Shown here in pieces: positions 20,803 to 30,042 of a DNA stretch of 64,000 bases (positions are counted from its first letter, which is position 1; each line of letters begins with the position of its first letter). The notes under the pieces are model-generated. The model made no database searches and was not told the origin of the DNA. It worked only from the letters and a program-made list of their open reading frames with translations. The position numbers and the translations under genes are program-made. The stretch is taken from positions 1,054,001 to 1,118,000 of the forward strand of contig OZ037854.1 of the NCBI GenBank assembly GCA_964035575.1, in the 5' to 3' direction. The DNA comes from Rhynchopus sp. YZ270_cl-10. Lineage: Eukaryota > Euglenozoa > Diplonemea > Diplonemida > Diplonemidae.

Positions 20803-23397
20803 ATGTTCTGCGATGCCGACGGTATCGTCCCTGCACTGACAGCGCTGAAGGGTAGTGGTTGCAGCAAAGGAAGACGGGCACTTCTCCAATCCGTTGTAGA
20901 CGCGCTCTGTACAAAGCGAGCCGGCCGCGATGCAGGCGGATCGCTCCCCCTCCCGCCCACATGCCGCTTTCTTTCCGCCCCTCCTTCGCCGTCCCTCACC
21001 CCTATCAAAATCTCTTCCATCCTCTCTAATACCAGTGGCGATCATGTCTCTCGAATTGCTTTGATTCTCTGTATTATTCTAGACAAAAGAGAAGACCTTT
21101 TTTCCTTCGACTCAACTCTGAAGGACAACCTCATCAGCACATTAGGAGGCCCGCCTGATATCACCGATTTAGAAGGAATTTATGAGACCACCGATTTGTA
21201 TGTTGTCGCAATGGTGGAAACGGCGTTGCAGCAGCTTCAGGTTCTCCCTCAGGATGTTGACGCTGCGAAACGGAAAATCCAGCGCAGCTATGAGACCCCC
21301 TATATAGTGCACAACAACTCAAACACAACCTGCCCGTCTCTGACAAATTTTGAAACATCGGAGACAACGTTGATTACCATTTCATCCCAATTTTCTTCCC
21401 GCGAGGTTTTGCTCTTCCAGCCTGCCGACTATGAAGGAAAAGATAAAATGTGTGTTTCTGGGATTCCCATTTTGGCGTCAGATCTCCAGGGCCGCCAAGG
21501 AAGCTATGGGGTACGTCCACATCATGGTAAGACGGTTCCACGAACGGAGGCTCCACTATGCCACATAGGGGAGGGCTGCATCCGATTTGGGGTTCTGCTA
21601 GCGACGCTACAACGTGCTGGGGTGCGTCTCGCTGCGAAGCAAACCAATGCAACCCTTCTCTGGATGAAAAGAGTCAAACCTACAGAATACAAATCCTCTG
21701 GAAAATCCTCCCGCATCAATCACATCCCCGGAACCTGGGGAATAGGCCGCAAAGATTCTCTCGCCCGCGCAGTGGCCACCTTCTCCAAAAAGCACGACCT
21801 AAACTTTCACCCCAAAACATTCATCCTCCCTGGAGATTCGTTGAAGCTGAGAGTGCATTTTGAGGCAAATCCACAGGAGGTGTTGATAGTAAAGCCATGC
21901 GCTGCGGCATGTGGTCAAGGAATTTTTTTGTTGGATCGCGCGAAATTCAGAGAAGAAGAAAAAATGGCGGACAAACACCGCGAGAGGGGTCTGTCTACAG
22001 AAGAGGAGCAGACCAGCAACTTTCTCACGCAAAGCTGTATTGCACAGTGTTATCTCCCAAAACCCTTTTTGATTGGCGGGAGGAAGGTAGACTTTCGATG
22101 CTATGTAGTGGTTTCTAGCGTGCTTCCCCTACGAATTTTCTTTTATAAAGAAGGCATGGTGAGGTTTGCAACAGAAGAATATCAAGGGGGAAATGTAGAT
22201 ATTGCCAACACATTCGCGCACCTAACAAACTACAGCATCAACAAAACCAGTGATAAATACAAAAGTGGGGATATCGCAGAGGACGATGACGACGACGACA
22301 ATGATACGTCCTCCAAATGGACCTTCACGCAGTTTAGAGAACACTGTGGGCAGAAGGGGATTGATGTGGCCGCTATCGAAGCGCAATTTCATGACATCGC
22401 CGTGAAGACGCTGCTCAGCATCGAACCGACCTTGGTAACAAATACACGAACCCAGGTTGGGGGGACGGAAAATAAATGTTTCCAGATCTTTGGTGTTGAC
22501 CTGCTCCTAGATTCGTCTCTTAAGGCGCACCTCCTTGAGTTCAACATTATGCCCTCAGTCAACACCGTGTCACCCCTGGATTCGCAAATTAAATGCAACT
22601 TTTTAGCAGATTTGTTGACCCTCATTGGGGTTTCCCCAATATCGCAACCTACATCATCGCGATTTGGGGGGAAAGGTAAAGGGAAAAATTCTACAAATTT
22701 GCAAAATTTGCAAAATTTGCAAAATTTGTCAAATTTGGCAAATTTGGCAAATTTAACAGAATCTTCATCTTCCGAAACCACTCCAGCACAACAAATGTGG
22801 GATGCTTTAAACGAAAGCGAAAAGGGGATACTAATCGACGCAGAAGACGAGGTCTCGCGGAGGGGGCACTTTGCGCGGATCTTCCCTGATATAAAGAAAG
22901 ACTACACAGCGTTGTGTGAACCACGTCCACAGAACCTACTACTGTCACGTTGGGAGGCGGCAAAGAGGGGGACCTGGGATGCGGTGTGCGGGGTGGTGCC
23001 TCCTCCCCCGCCCCCACCCCCGCCGCAGAGGAGGATGGCACGCACAGCGACGCATCGTCCGCCTCAACGCACAGTGGCGGCAACGGTGGGGGCAGATACC
23101 GTTCCGCTCCGCCGTGGCGTTCCTCCTTCAGTAAAGCGGCGTGCGCACAGCCTTGTGCCTGGAAAAGGGGTGGTGCGTGCTGTGGTGCCGTGCAGTGTAG
23201 CAGCAGACCCGAGGAGGCCCCTCAGTAATGAGCGGGGGTTGGGAGGTGGTGGAGGTGGTGGAGGTGTGCTGAGGAGGGGGCGGAAGGGTGTAGGTGTGTT
23301 GCGTCCGGTGCCGTTAAGGGATGTGGCAAGGGATGTGGCCGTCGCACCGAACATCGTGAACAGTCCCGTAGGGGTTCGCGTCTCAGCGAGGGTGTGA
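20803..23397 (+). CDS. Tubulin-tyrosine-ligase-like enzyme (TTLL family)
   Basis: 864 residues, single exon; starts at the first ATG after the leader. The ATP-grasp ligase core lies at ~300-610: INHIPGTWGIGRKDSL (305), FILPGD, VLIVKPCAAACGQGIFLL (~360), GGRKVDFRCYVVV (~430), HLTNYSINK (~472) and CFQIFGVDLLLD-HLLEFNIMPS (~565-585), with the Glu and Asn that bind metal-ATP in the last motif. TTLL enzymes add glutamate, glycine or tyrosine to tubulin tails, so an axonemal or cytoskeletal role is likely. The loop after KP reads CGQGI rather than the usual RGxGI of many members. After the core, residues ~627-650 are a run of Asn-Leu-Gln/Ala triplets coded by an AAATTTG nonamer repeat, followed by a basic, proline- and glycine-rich tail that is probably disordered. 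Which amino acid it adds cannot be told. Confidence 0.85.
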   Translation: MFCDADGIVPALTALKGSGCSKGRRALLQSVVDALCTKRAGRDAGGSLPLPPTCRFLSAPPSPSLTPIKISSILSNTSGDHVSRIALILCIILDKREDLFSFDSTLKDNLISTLGGPPDITDLEGIYETTDLYVVAMVETALQQLQVLPQDVDAAKRKIQRSYETPYIVHNNSNTTCPSLTNFETSETTLITISSQFSSREVLLFQPADYEGKDKMCVSGIPILASDLQGRQGSYGVRPHHGKTVPRTEAPLCHIGEGCIRFGVLLATLQRAGVRLAAKQTNATLLWMKRVKPTEYKSSGKSSRINHIPGTWGIGRKDSLARAVATFSKKHDLNFHPKTFILPGDSLKLRVHFEANPQEVLIVKPCAAACGQGIFLLDRAKFREEEKMADKHRERGLSTEEEQTSNFLTQSCIAQCYLPKPFLIGGRKVDFRCYVVVSSVLPLRIFFYKEGMVRFATEEYQGGNVDIANTFAHLTNYSINKTSDKYKSGDIAEDDDDDDNDTSSKWTFTQFREHCGQKGIDVAAIEAQFHDIAVKTLLSIEPTLVTNTRTQVGGTENKCFQIFGVDLLLDSSLKAHLLEFNIMPSVNTVSPLDSQIKCNFLADLLTLIGVSPISQPTSSRFGGKGKGKNSTNLQNLQNLQNLSNLANLANLTESSSSETTPAQQMWDALNESEKGILIDAEDEVSRRGHFARIFPDIKKDYTALCEPRPQNLLLSRWEAAKRGTWDAVCGVVPPPPPPPPPQRRMARTATHRPPQRTVAATVGADTVPLRRGVPPSVKRRAHSLVPGKGVVRAVVPCSVAADPRRPLSNERGLGGGGGGGGVLRRGRKGVGVLRPVPLRDVARDVAVAPNIVNSPVGVRVSARV
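22683..22755 (+). repeat. In-frame nonamer repeat within the TTLL gene
   Basis: About eight units of the form CAAAATTTG/CAAATTTGG coding Asn-Leu-Gln/Ser/Ala. It keeps the reading frame because the unit is nine bases. Confidence 0.85.
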
Positions 23398-23764
23398 GAT
23401 GGAGAGAGTGGTGGTGGTGGTGGGGAGGAGAGGAGAGTGCGTTTGCTCAGTATTTTGTTTTGCTAGATTTTTATTATTGTTGGTTATTTTCAGTGTTGTT
23501 CTTAAAGTGATGATAAGGAATCTGAAAAAAATGCTCATTTCCCCCCCACATCGTAATTTGCACGGTGTCTATCGTACATATTTTTAGCCACTCTCAGCAC
23601 ATTGCAAAAAAAGGTTTTCCACAACGGAATCTACATCTCATATTACTGACATACACAACACACTGCTAACATCACATGCCTCTCTCCCCCTCCCCCTCCC
23701 CACACACACATTACCCCCACAGTTTCACCCCCTTCTGACCACTCCCCCTCCCCCTTCTCCAAAC
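23398..23764 (+). other. Spacer and leader
   Basis: GT-rich, then AT-rich spacer; ends in a long C-rich leader with CCCCCACAG at 23722, 42 bases before the next ATG. No gene seen. Confidence 0.5.
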
Positions 23765-24514
23765 ATGTTAAGCACCTCCAACCCTGGTGAACTGGTTGTC
23801 TTCGTCGCACTTCCTACAGGGCATGTAACTGAGGTGAGTCTACGTGGCGATATGAAGGTCGCTCTGCTGGTCTCGATGTTGGCCCATCATAAGCCTGCGT
23901 TGAACGCAGACTGCCTCTGCGTGGTGCACAACGGCCGCACGCTGGACCGACAGCGCTCCCTCTACGCCTGCGGGGTATGCTACGGTGCGACCCTCTTTGT
24001 CGAAGAACGTTCAGTTGAGATCTTCTTCACAGCCAACCGCACCACAACCGGCCTCTTCAAGCCTATCCGCAAGGTACCTTCTCATTTCACTATCCTCCAG
24101 GCGCTCTGCCACGTGTCCTACGAGAGCAATCCATTGAAGAGCATCGAACGGATAACAATCAACAACAAGGTTCTATCTGACGAAGATTTGCAGAAAAAGG
24201 TTGTCCCGCATGTTGTCATCCAGCTTGATTTTAAGGCAGTCGATGTTGTTGTGCATACTGGTGTGGAAGGGTCGGTATGTCTCCCTGCTGTTCCGTTGAA
24301 AACAACAGTGAATGAGCTGAACGCGCTTCTTCAAGAAAGAATGGGTGCACCAACTCAGCTCCGGCTGTTCTCGCGGCAGAGGAAAGAGTTGTGCGGTGCG
24401 TGGACGGTGGGGGATAAGGTGCGTGCTGTATCAGAAGGGCTGCTCGTCGCACCCCCGGAACAGCGCGTCTGCAACTCATTTGAGCCTAGGAAACAGGCTG
24501 TTGAATGCAAATAA
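23765..24514 (+). CDS. Protein of three ubiquitin-like folds, 249 residues
   Basis: Single exon from the first ATG after the leader. Three consecutive segments show ubiquitin-like spacing: residues ~10-80 (GELVVFVALPTGHVTEVSLR, then CLCVVHNGRTLDRQRSLYAC), ~83-155 (VEIFFTANRTTTGLFKPIRK, then ITINNKVLSDEDL) and ~157-230 (VDVVVHTGVEGSVCLP, then QLRLFSRQRKELCGAW). The typical 'hGxxL' turn before the fourth strand is visible in each. There is no C-terminal di-glycine, so it is not a precursor polyubiquitin. It could be a scaffold for ubiquitin-reading partners; this is inferred from fold only. Confidence 0.65.
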   Translation: MLSTSNPGELVVFVALPTGHVTEVSLRGDMKVALLVSMLAHHKPALNADCLCVVHNGRTLDRQRSLYACGVCYGATLFVEERSVEIFFTANRTTTGLFKPIRKVPSHFTILQALCHVSYESNPLKSIERITINNKVLSDEDLQKKVVPHVVIQLDFKAVDVVVHTGVEGSVCLPAVPLKTTVNELNALLQERMGAPTQLRLFSRQRKELCGAWTVGDKVRAVSEGLLVAPPEQRVCNSFEPRKQAVECK

Positions 24515-24681
24515 TGTGTGTTTTATTGTGTCGTGCTCCTGATTTTTGGTGTTTTTTAGCGGAGTTTGGTGGTGTTTGTTTAAAATACCAAACTCAAATT
24601 TCAGGGAAAATCAGGTGTATTGTGCTCTAATATTTTCTGTGCGTTTCATCTTTCAATAGTATAGTAGTCATATATTTTTAT

Positions 24682-24730
24682 GGTGACCTAAGCAAAACGG
24701 AGGCTTAGGTTCATCTTAAAAACTTTTTTC
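24682..24730 (+). repeat. Stem-loop motif, copy 3
   Basis: Inner stem is 7 bp here (CCTAAGC with GCTTAGG): both arms are one pair longer than in the reference copy. Lies 168 bases after the stop of the triple ubiquitin-like gene. Confidence 0.75.
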
Positions 24731-25618
24731 CATTTTTTTTTGTACGAAACAAGAGTCTCCATTTCATGGTGAATATCACCCTTTTAAAAATGCCTCTAAT
24801 TTGGGTGTTGTGTAGACACACATTCCCTCTGGTAGAGAGTTGGGAGCTGATGTGTCGTTTGCATGACTGTCGGTGTTCATTCTGTTGATCTCTTTTGCGT
24901 TTGGTGTTTTATTGTTGCTCTCAAATACTTTCTGTTCTGTGAACTGAAAGTATATGAATCTAATTGTTGCTCTGTCAAACCTGGCCAATGCACTCACACA
25001 CTAACGAAGCGTTTTCGGCACAGCCAAAGGCTTTCTTTCAATTGCGGTGAAGAGAGCCAAACCAGGTTTAAAACCCAGTCCCCCACCCGGGATTCCCCCC
25101 ACCCCTCCCCCACCCTGCGCGCGTATAGATATGTGCGTGTGTATGTGTAAACAGAGAAGAGAGAATTTTCATCTATTTTCTCGAGAAAGAGAAAGACTTT
25201 ACAAAAAGTCGGTAAAAAGCGGGTGATTTTACCCCCCAAAAAGCGGGGGGGGGTCAAAGAACATTTACCCTTTAACGTATGTCCACAGAGACGTTTGTTT
25301 TACCCTTTGGTTTATTTTTTTTGGTCACATTCTGAATGTTCACTCCCTTTCCCCCTCACGAGTGGCGTGATGTGAACAAAAACCTCTCTTATTGTATTGT
25401 GTTCATTTTTTCTTCTTCCGAACTGTTACCTTCACACCCATATTTTTTTTGAGAGTTTTGTGCGTGCTAGGCTTTTTTTTTTTTTTTCACTGTAACCTAC
25501 CATGGTAGGCGTGGCGCTGACTACGCGGTAATTATTGGTAGCCGCGCCACTGGTACTGCCTCTTGCTTAGTTTTGTTGTGAGGCTTTCAAGTTCATCTTT
25601 ACCACCCTTCTTTTTTAA

Positions 25619-25665
25619 GGTGACTAAGCACACCAGAGGCTTAGGATCATCTTATAAACTTCTCT
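25619..25665 (+). repeat. Stem-loop motif, copy 4
   Basis: GGTGA, CTAAGC, a two-base longer loop ACACCAGAG, GCTTAG, GATCATC, TTATAAAC. A partial copy (GTGAGGCTTTCAAGTTCATC) precedes it at about 25578. Confidence 0.8.
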
Positions 25666-26087
25666 TTTTGGATCTAAAACGCCACTATACTTAATACATA
25701 CGGTCAGCATACGACCTAGTCGTCGTGCACTGTTTTGTCCACAACCCCCGACGTTTTGAGTGTTTTTCTGTGTGGTATTAGAGTCACATCGCTGCTCTTT
25801 GGCCGACAAGGAACCACTGTTCCTCTCCCCCCCCCTCTCGTCTGGAAAACCCCTAAAATTCAAAAAAAAAATCAAGAAAGAACAGGGTCATCACACCCCG
25901 TTTTGTGATTTTTCTCACTCCATTTAGAGTTGGATGAGTAATGTTGGTGACCAAAAAAAAAAGTTGCCAATTGCAAGAAAACCCCCAAAAAAGTCCGCCA
26001 ATTTGGTCGCCAAGTTTCTTGTCCAACTGGATTCAACATAATGTTCCCTTTGAGGTTAGCTCTTCACTATTGATACAAAGTGACTAC

Positions 26088-26262
26088 CGGCCGCGTCCAT
26101 ATTACCCCGCGTACCTAATTAAAGCTTATTACGGGGGGTACTTATTACATCGCGTACTAATTAAGTCGGCCTTTGCCCTACCATTCCTTCGACTTAATTA
26201 GCACGCGACGTAATATGTACGCGGCCGGTAAGTACGAGAGGCTTAGGGTCATCTTATAAGGA
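26088..26262 (+). repeat. Stem-loop motif, copy 5, split by a fold-back element
   Basis: AAAGTGACTA (26087-26096) and AAGTACGAGAGGCTTAGG (from 26230) are the two parts of one motif copy; the 132-bp element 26097-26228 lies between with TA on both sides. The copy therefore existed before the element entered. Confidence 0.75.
26097..26228. mobile_element. 132-bp TA-targeted fold-back element
   Basis: CCGGCCGCGT at left is mirrored by ACGCGGCCGG at right; pairing continues through CATATTAC/GTAATATG and CTAATTAA-type blocks to a small central loop. TA at 26095-26096 and 26229-26230. Removing it restores the stem-loop motif exactly. Confidence 0.75.
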
Positions 26263-26465
26263 TCTCTTTGATGATCGTTTTCGTTTCGTGCATCCATAAA
26301 GACAGCCGACACCGTGTCTGTCCATACAGTCGGGTTAACGACCTTCAGCGCTACCATTCCTTAGCCTTCTTAGCATCTAGCGGTTGTTCGAGTCCTGCGC
26401 TCCAGCATCGCCGACTTCAGTCAATTCCTTTACCCATTTCTCTACATATGCGTGCTCTTTTCTAT

Positions 26466-26505
26466 GGTGGCTAAGTCCGAGAGGCTATTATGTTCACCTT
26501 CTACA
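26466..26505 (+). repeat. Stem-loop motif, copy 6
   Basis: GGTGGCTAAGTCCGAGAGGC followed by a shifted 3' arm ending TTCACC, which pairs with GGTG by Watson-Crick pairs only. Confidence 0.5.
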
Positions 26506-26696
26506 ATTTTTGTTTTGTTTTGTTTTGTTTTGGTTTGTTTGTTTGTTTTTTTTTTGTCGGAAAGGACCCTGAATAGGATAAAAAAAGGGTAGAAATGCAA
26601 AATAGGTTACCGTTTAGGGGGTGGTTTACGTACACACACACACACCCAGATTCTTTTCAACGTTTCTTTTTCGTCAAATATTCGTCCAATTACTCA

Positions 26697-26732
26697 GGTG
26701 ATTAAGGACGAGAGGTTACGATTCATTTGTTG
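26697..26732 (+). repeat. Stem-loop motif, copy 7 (diverged)
   Basis: GGTGATTAAGGACGAGAGGT followed by TACGATTCATTTGTTG. The core GACGAGAGG is kept; the stem is weak. Confidence 0.45.
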
Positions 26733-26887
26733 CAGAGAGACATCTTCAAACCCAACGTGTTCCAGCACGATAACAAGAGTGGTAAAGATGTGTTGTGCAC
26801 GAGGGGCACATCCAACTTTTCAGCCTCTCTATTGCTAGGCATATCTACCCCCCCGCATTCCGTAACCCACCCCGCACCCAGAGGTGG

Positions 26888-26976
26888 CCTGTATTGTGAT
26901 ACGTGCCCATCATAATACACATCACAATACAGCTGTATTGTGATCTGTACTATGATGGGCACGTATCACAATACAG
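26888..26976. mobile_element. 89-bp near-perfect fold-back, family copy 1
   Basis: CCTGTATTGTGATACGTGCC at left is mirrored at right; the arms meet in ACAATACAGCTGTATTGT. Same family as 27861-27965. It would make a ~43-bp hairpin in RNA. Confidence 0.75.
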
Positions 26977-27121
26977 GTCACCACTACCCGCACCACCCCA
27001 CCCCAAGCGCCTTTGCTCTGTCCCCCTGCCCGAATTTCCTAAGGAGAGGCTTTTCAGTGTATCACGATGACCTCACCCCGAAGTACCAGTAACGCAGTAC
27101 GGTTGATGTTTCATTGACAGA

Positions 27122-27236
27122 GGAAATAGCTACTATAGGCGAATTATGCGAGCTTCTCATTATTCCTATTTAGAGGGGTGCTCTAGGGGATAATTCGCAT
27201 AATTCCTGACTTTGGAAGAAAACCAAGCTATTTCCC
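27122..27236. repeat. 115-bp imperfect fold-back
   Basis: GGAAATAGCT at 27122 pairs with AGCTATTTCC at 27227, and internally GCGAATTATGCGA pairs with TCGCATAATTC. Unrelated in sequence to the other fold-backs. Confidence 0.6.
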
Positions 27237-27572
27237 TGCTGTGAAGTTCATGACTTTAAAAAAAAAAAAAAAAAATGCACAAAATAGAGGGTCCTCTTTC
27301 TGGTTCTGTTTGTGGCAGGGAAAGAGCAGAGGAACAATACTAGCTTTCCTGCGCGTGCAAATTTAGGTGACCCGGTTAAGGTTTTCATCTTACACAGTTT
27401 TCATTTTTTTCCCCCTCCATTTTTCCATTTTTTATTGCTTGGCTACGTGTGTCATGTTATGAAGCTGAGCAGCATCTTGCGATTCTCTTTCATGCTAATA
27501 TCGAGAGGGTCTTTCTTTTTCAAAACACTTCAAAACACGTTTGTTTGGACTTCAACTGCCATTTGTTTGCAA

Positions 27573-27605
27573 GGTGAGGCTTAGGATCATCTTGCAAACT
27601 TTTTC
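27573..27605 (+). repeat. Stem-loop motif, copy 8 (5' arm deleted)
   Basis: GGTGAGGCTTAGGATCATC and TTGCAAACTTTTTC; the CTAAGC arm and the loop are missing, so only the 3' half of the stem remains. Confidence 0.5.
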
Positions 27606-27771
27606 TTTGTTTTGTATTAAAATTGACTGTCTTGGGATAACCTGGAGAGATTTGCACTAAAATACGATTTTTCACATGGGGCCCACGGGTGGCCCCATTT
27701 TCTTTTCTTTTTGATGGACAATTTCCATTTTTTTTTTTTTTTTTTTGAATTTTATCTGATTTTTTTTTAAA

Positions 27772-27816
27772 GGTGGCTTAGCCATGAGAGGCTTAGGTTC
27801 ATCTGTTCAACTTTTC
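27772..27816 (+). repeat. Stem-loop motif, copy 9
   Basis: GGTGG, CTTAGCC, ATGAGA, GGCTTAG, GTTCATC. The inner stem is extended by a C-G pair and has one mismatch. Confidence 0.65.
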
Positions 27817-27860
27817 CTTTTATTTTTATTTTTCTAGTGTCTCCCCCTCCCGCCCTAATG

Positions 27861-27965
27861 GCTGTATTGTGATAACTGCCCATCATAGTACATAATACAC
27901 ATCACAATACAGCTTGTATTGTGATGTGTATTATGTACTATGACGGGCAGTTATCACAATACAGG
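27861..27965. mobile_element. 105-bp near-perfect fold-back, family copy 2
   Basis: Starts GCTGTATTGTGATAACTGCC; the 50-base arms are almost exact reverse complements and share the CTGTATTGTGATA ends and CATCATA block of the copy at 26888. Confidence 0.75.
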
Positions 27966-28100
27966 CCACCACCAGTCCTCTTCCTCCTCCCTCTATTTGT
28001 ATACGAGACTATTCACTCCCTCTCCTCATCGGTTCATTTAGTCGCTCTCTGTTCTTCGTGTGAACTGAAAGCACATTGAATTGGTGATTTTTTCTTTTCT

Positions 28101-28138
28101 GATGTGTGCACGAGAGGCCCAATAATCTTACAAATTTT
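28101..28138 (+). repeat. Stem-loop motif, copy 10 (diverged)
   Basis: GATGTGTGCACGAGAGGCCC, then AATCTTACAAATTTTC. Core GCACGAGAGGC kept, 3' arm lost. Confidence 0.4.
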
Positions 28139-28678
28139 CTTGTTTTTTCTGCGTTTTGTTCTTTGGATTTTATTTTGGTTTAGTGACTGCGTTCTAGAGG
28201 CGTTTGCACTATCAATTTTTCACTTTTTTCACTTTTTGCACTTTTTCCTTTTTTTCCTTTTTGACGTAATGATGCACACGCATCATGAGGTACATTCAAT
28301 TCTTTCACATAATCTTGCGGATATCCCCTGGCTCCTTCGGCAAGCAAAAGCAGGCCAGCTTCCTTCTTCATTGCCGCCAGCTAATGGGTGAGGGTGTGTC
28401 ATCCTGCAACGACTCTCGGTGGGTTGCATTTTTTATTATATCGTTGCAAAAAGTTTCTAAAAATCCGAAGTGAGCTGCGACTCGTGGTATGGTATTCCCA
28501 AACCATCGTTTTTTTTTTTTTTTATTTGGGAGAGGTTTTGTGCTTGTGGTTTTACGAGCCATACAACGCTCAAATGTGGATTAGTTCGCTATCATGGTCT
28601 CTCTCCTTAACAAAAAAGACGATTCGGTATTATACACATTTTTTCAACAGTTTTGCAACAACTAAAGATTTAAAAAAA

Positions 28679-28722
28679 GATGTGTGCACAAGACAAGGCA
28701 CAGTCATCTTACCAAGTTTTCC
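28679..28722 (+). repeat. Stem-loop motif, copy 11 (diverged)
   Basis: GATGTGTGCACAAGACAAGG, then CACAGTCATCTTACCAAGTT and a T-rich end. Confidence 0.4.
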
Positions 28723-29362
28723 TTTTTTCCCCCGAAAAAAAACAAAACAATTGTTTCCCCCCGAGAGCTAAGAAGATGTCCTCTGCCCTTTCTCCCCTCC
28801 CACCCATCATATTTTTTTCAAAACTAGGGCAGTCTCTTGACTGCAAACCTTCCTCATAGAGCCTTGCAAAAGTGAAGAACACTTTCTGTAACGAGACCCT
28901 CTGGAAGGTTCCCCCCCCGGCCCTTTTTTCTCCCTTTCCTAAAATCTGCAAACCCGTAAACCAGGGCCAAGGAGCCACCTGGCATGCCTGGTTCCAGATA
29001 TGTGTGTATGTAGAAATGCACGACCACGTCCGCATGAACCTGTCTGTACGGGACATATTTCCTCAAGAGTCTTCTCTGCAGAGTGAGTGCCGTACTAGAC
29101 GCTGCGGTCTAGGGAGCGTTGAAAGGATGACCTTGAGTTCATTTTTTTTTTTTTGGGGGGATTCATATACCGAAATTTTTGGGGAACCGGTCGGAGGGAA
29201 CCCCTAAGATTCCCTTAAGGTTCCCCTGTGGGCACCTAGGCACCCACGCTAAATGACCGATTCCACAAAAGGTGCGGTTCCGATATGAAATTTCCCCCTT
29301 TCTTTTTGTTTGTTTACTACAAACCAGCGCAGCTGTTGCTCCGCGATAACGAATGTGATGAA

Positions 29363-29408
29363 GGTGACTCAGCACAGAGAGACTTGGGTTCATCGTATGA
29401 ACTTTTGT
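29363..29408 (+). repeat. Stem-loop motif, copy 12
   Basis: GGTGA, CTCAGC, ACAGAGA, GACTTGG, GTTCATC, GTATGAACTTTT. Base changes occur in both arms; most pairs of the inner stem remain if a G-U pair is allowed. Confidence 0.6.
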
Positions 29409-30010
29409 TTACTTCGGCTTGTCTAGAGTTTGTGTCGGTCTTCCGTTGACAAAGGTTCCACGCACACTATCCCTAACGCCTTGCCCTAAGGGTTCTGTTG
29501 ATTGTTATGGAGACCATTGGTTGATTTAATTAGCCTTTTGAATTGAAATTTCTAGTATAATTTTTGGTAATCTCTCAGTGTCCACGTCTGGAGGCGTTTG
29601 CCACATTAAAAAAGGTTCACTTTTTGCACCTTTTTTTTTTTCAACGCTTTTAAAAGAAGCCGTTTTGCACACTTTCCAACTTTGCTTTTCCACCCCCTTT
29701 TTATCTTGTATAGGATTTGCTAGCGATACCGAACATTAAGAAAAAAGAATCACTTTTTTTTATACTTTGGCTGTCAACCGGCAACACCTTTTGTTGTCTA
29801 TCACCATTTAAAATTTTTACTTGGCTGTGTAGCTGAAGCAGTGGGGGACTGCGCTGGGTGGAGGCATTCCGTTGGAAGCAATGGGGATCAATTCGAACGG
29901 CGTATTGGCGCGTACCCAGTCTGCAAAGTTCACATCATGCACAAAGCCTGTTGTCTGTGTCAAATACATCACCCGCCTCTACGTCTTTCATAGCTTCTTA
30001 TCATCATCCA

Positions 30011-30015
30011 CACAG
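30011..30015 (+). promoter_or_regulatory. Probable trans-splice AG of the Cys-rich gene
   Basis: CATCATCCACACAG ends at 30015, 27 bases before the ATG at 30043. Confidence 0.45.
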
Positions 30016-30042
30016 ATATCTCAAAACCAAAACACCACCACA

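Larger units (their letters stand above)
24515..30042 (+). other. 5.5-kb gene-free region dense in stem-loop motifs and fold-backs
   Basis: No frame longer than ~125 codons with host-like composition is present. The region carries ten copies of the stem-loop motif, all on the + strand, and four fold-back elements (26097, 26888, 27122, 27861), separated by T-rich and A-rich low-complexity DNA. Between 28140 and 29830 I see little else. The final 200 bases before 30043 are the leader of the Cys-rich gene with CATCCACACAG ending at 30015. Confidence 0.6.

Noticed and set aside
25495-25560. Short inverted words (TACCATGGTA, GTGGCGC/GCGCCAC) as another fold-back element
   Set aside because: Pairing is short and interrupted and no second copy or target duplication was found.
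26380-26410. A B-box-like TGTTCGAGTCC suggesting a tRNA gene
   Set aside because: The flanking bases do not form a T-stem (only two of five pairs) and no D-arm or acceptor stem can be placed.
29180-29280. GGAACC/GGTTCC and CACCTAGGCACC mirrored words as an element
   Set aside because: Too short and scattered to give defined ends.
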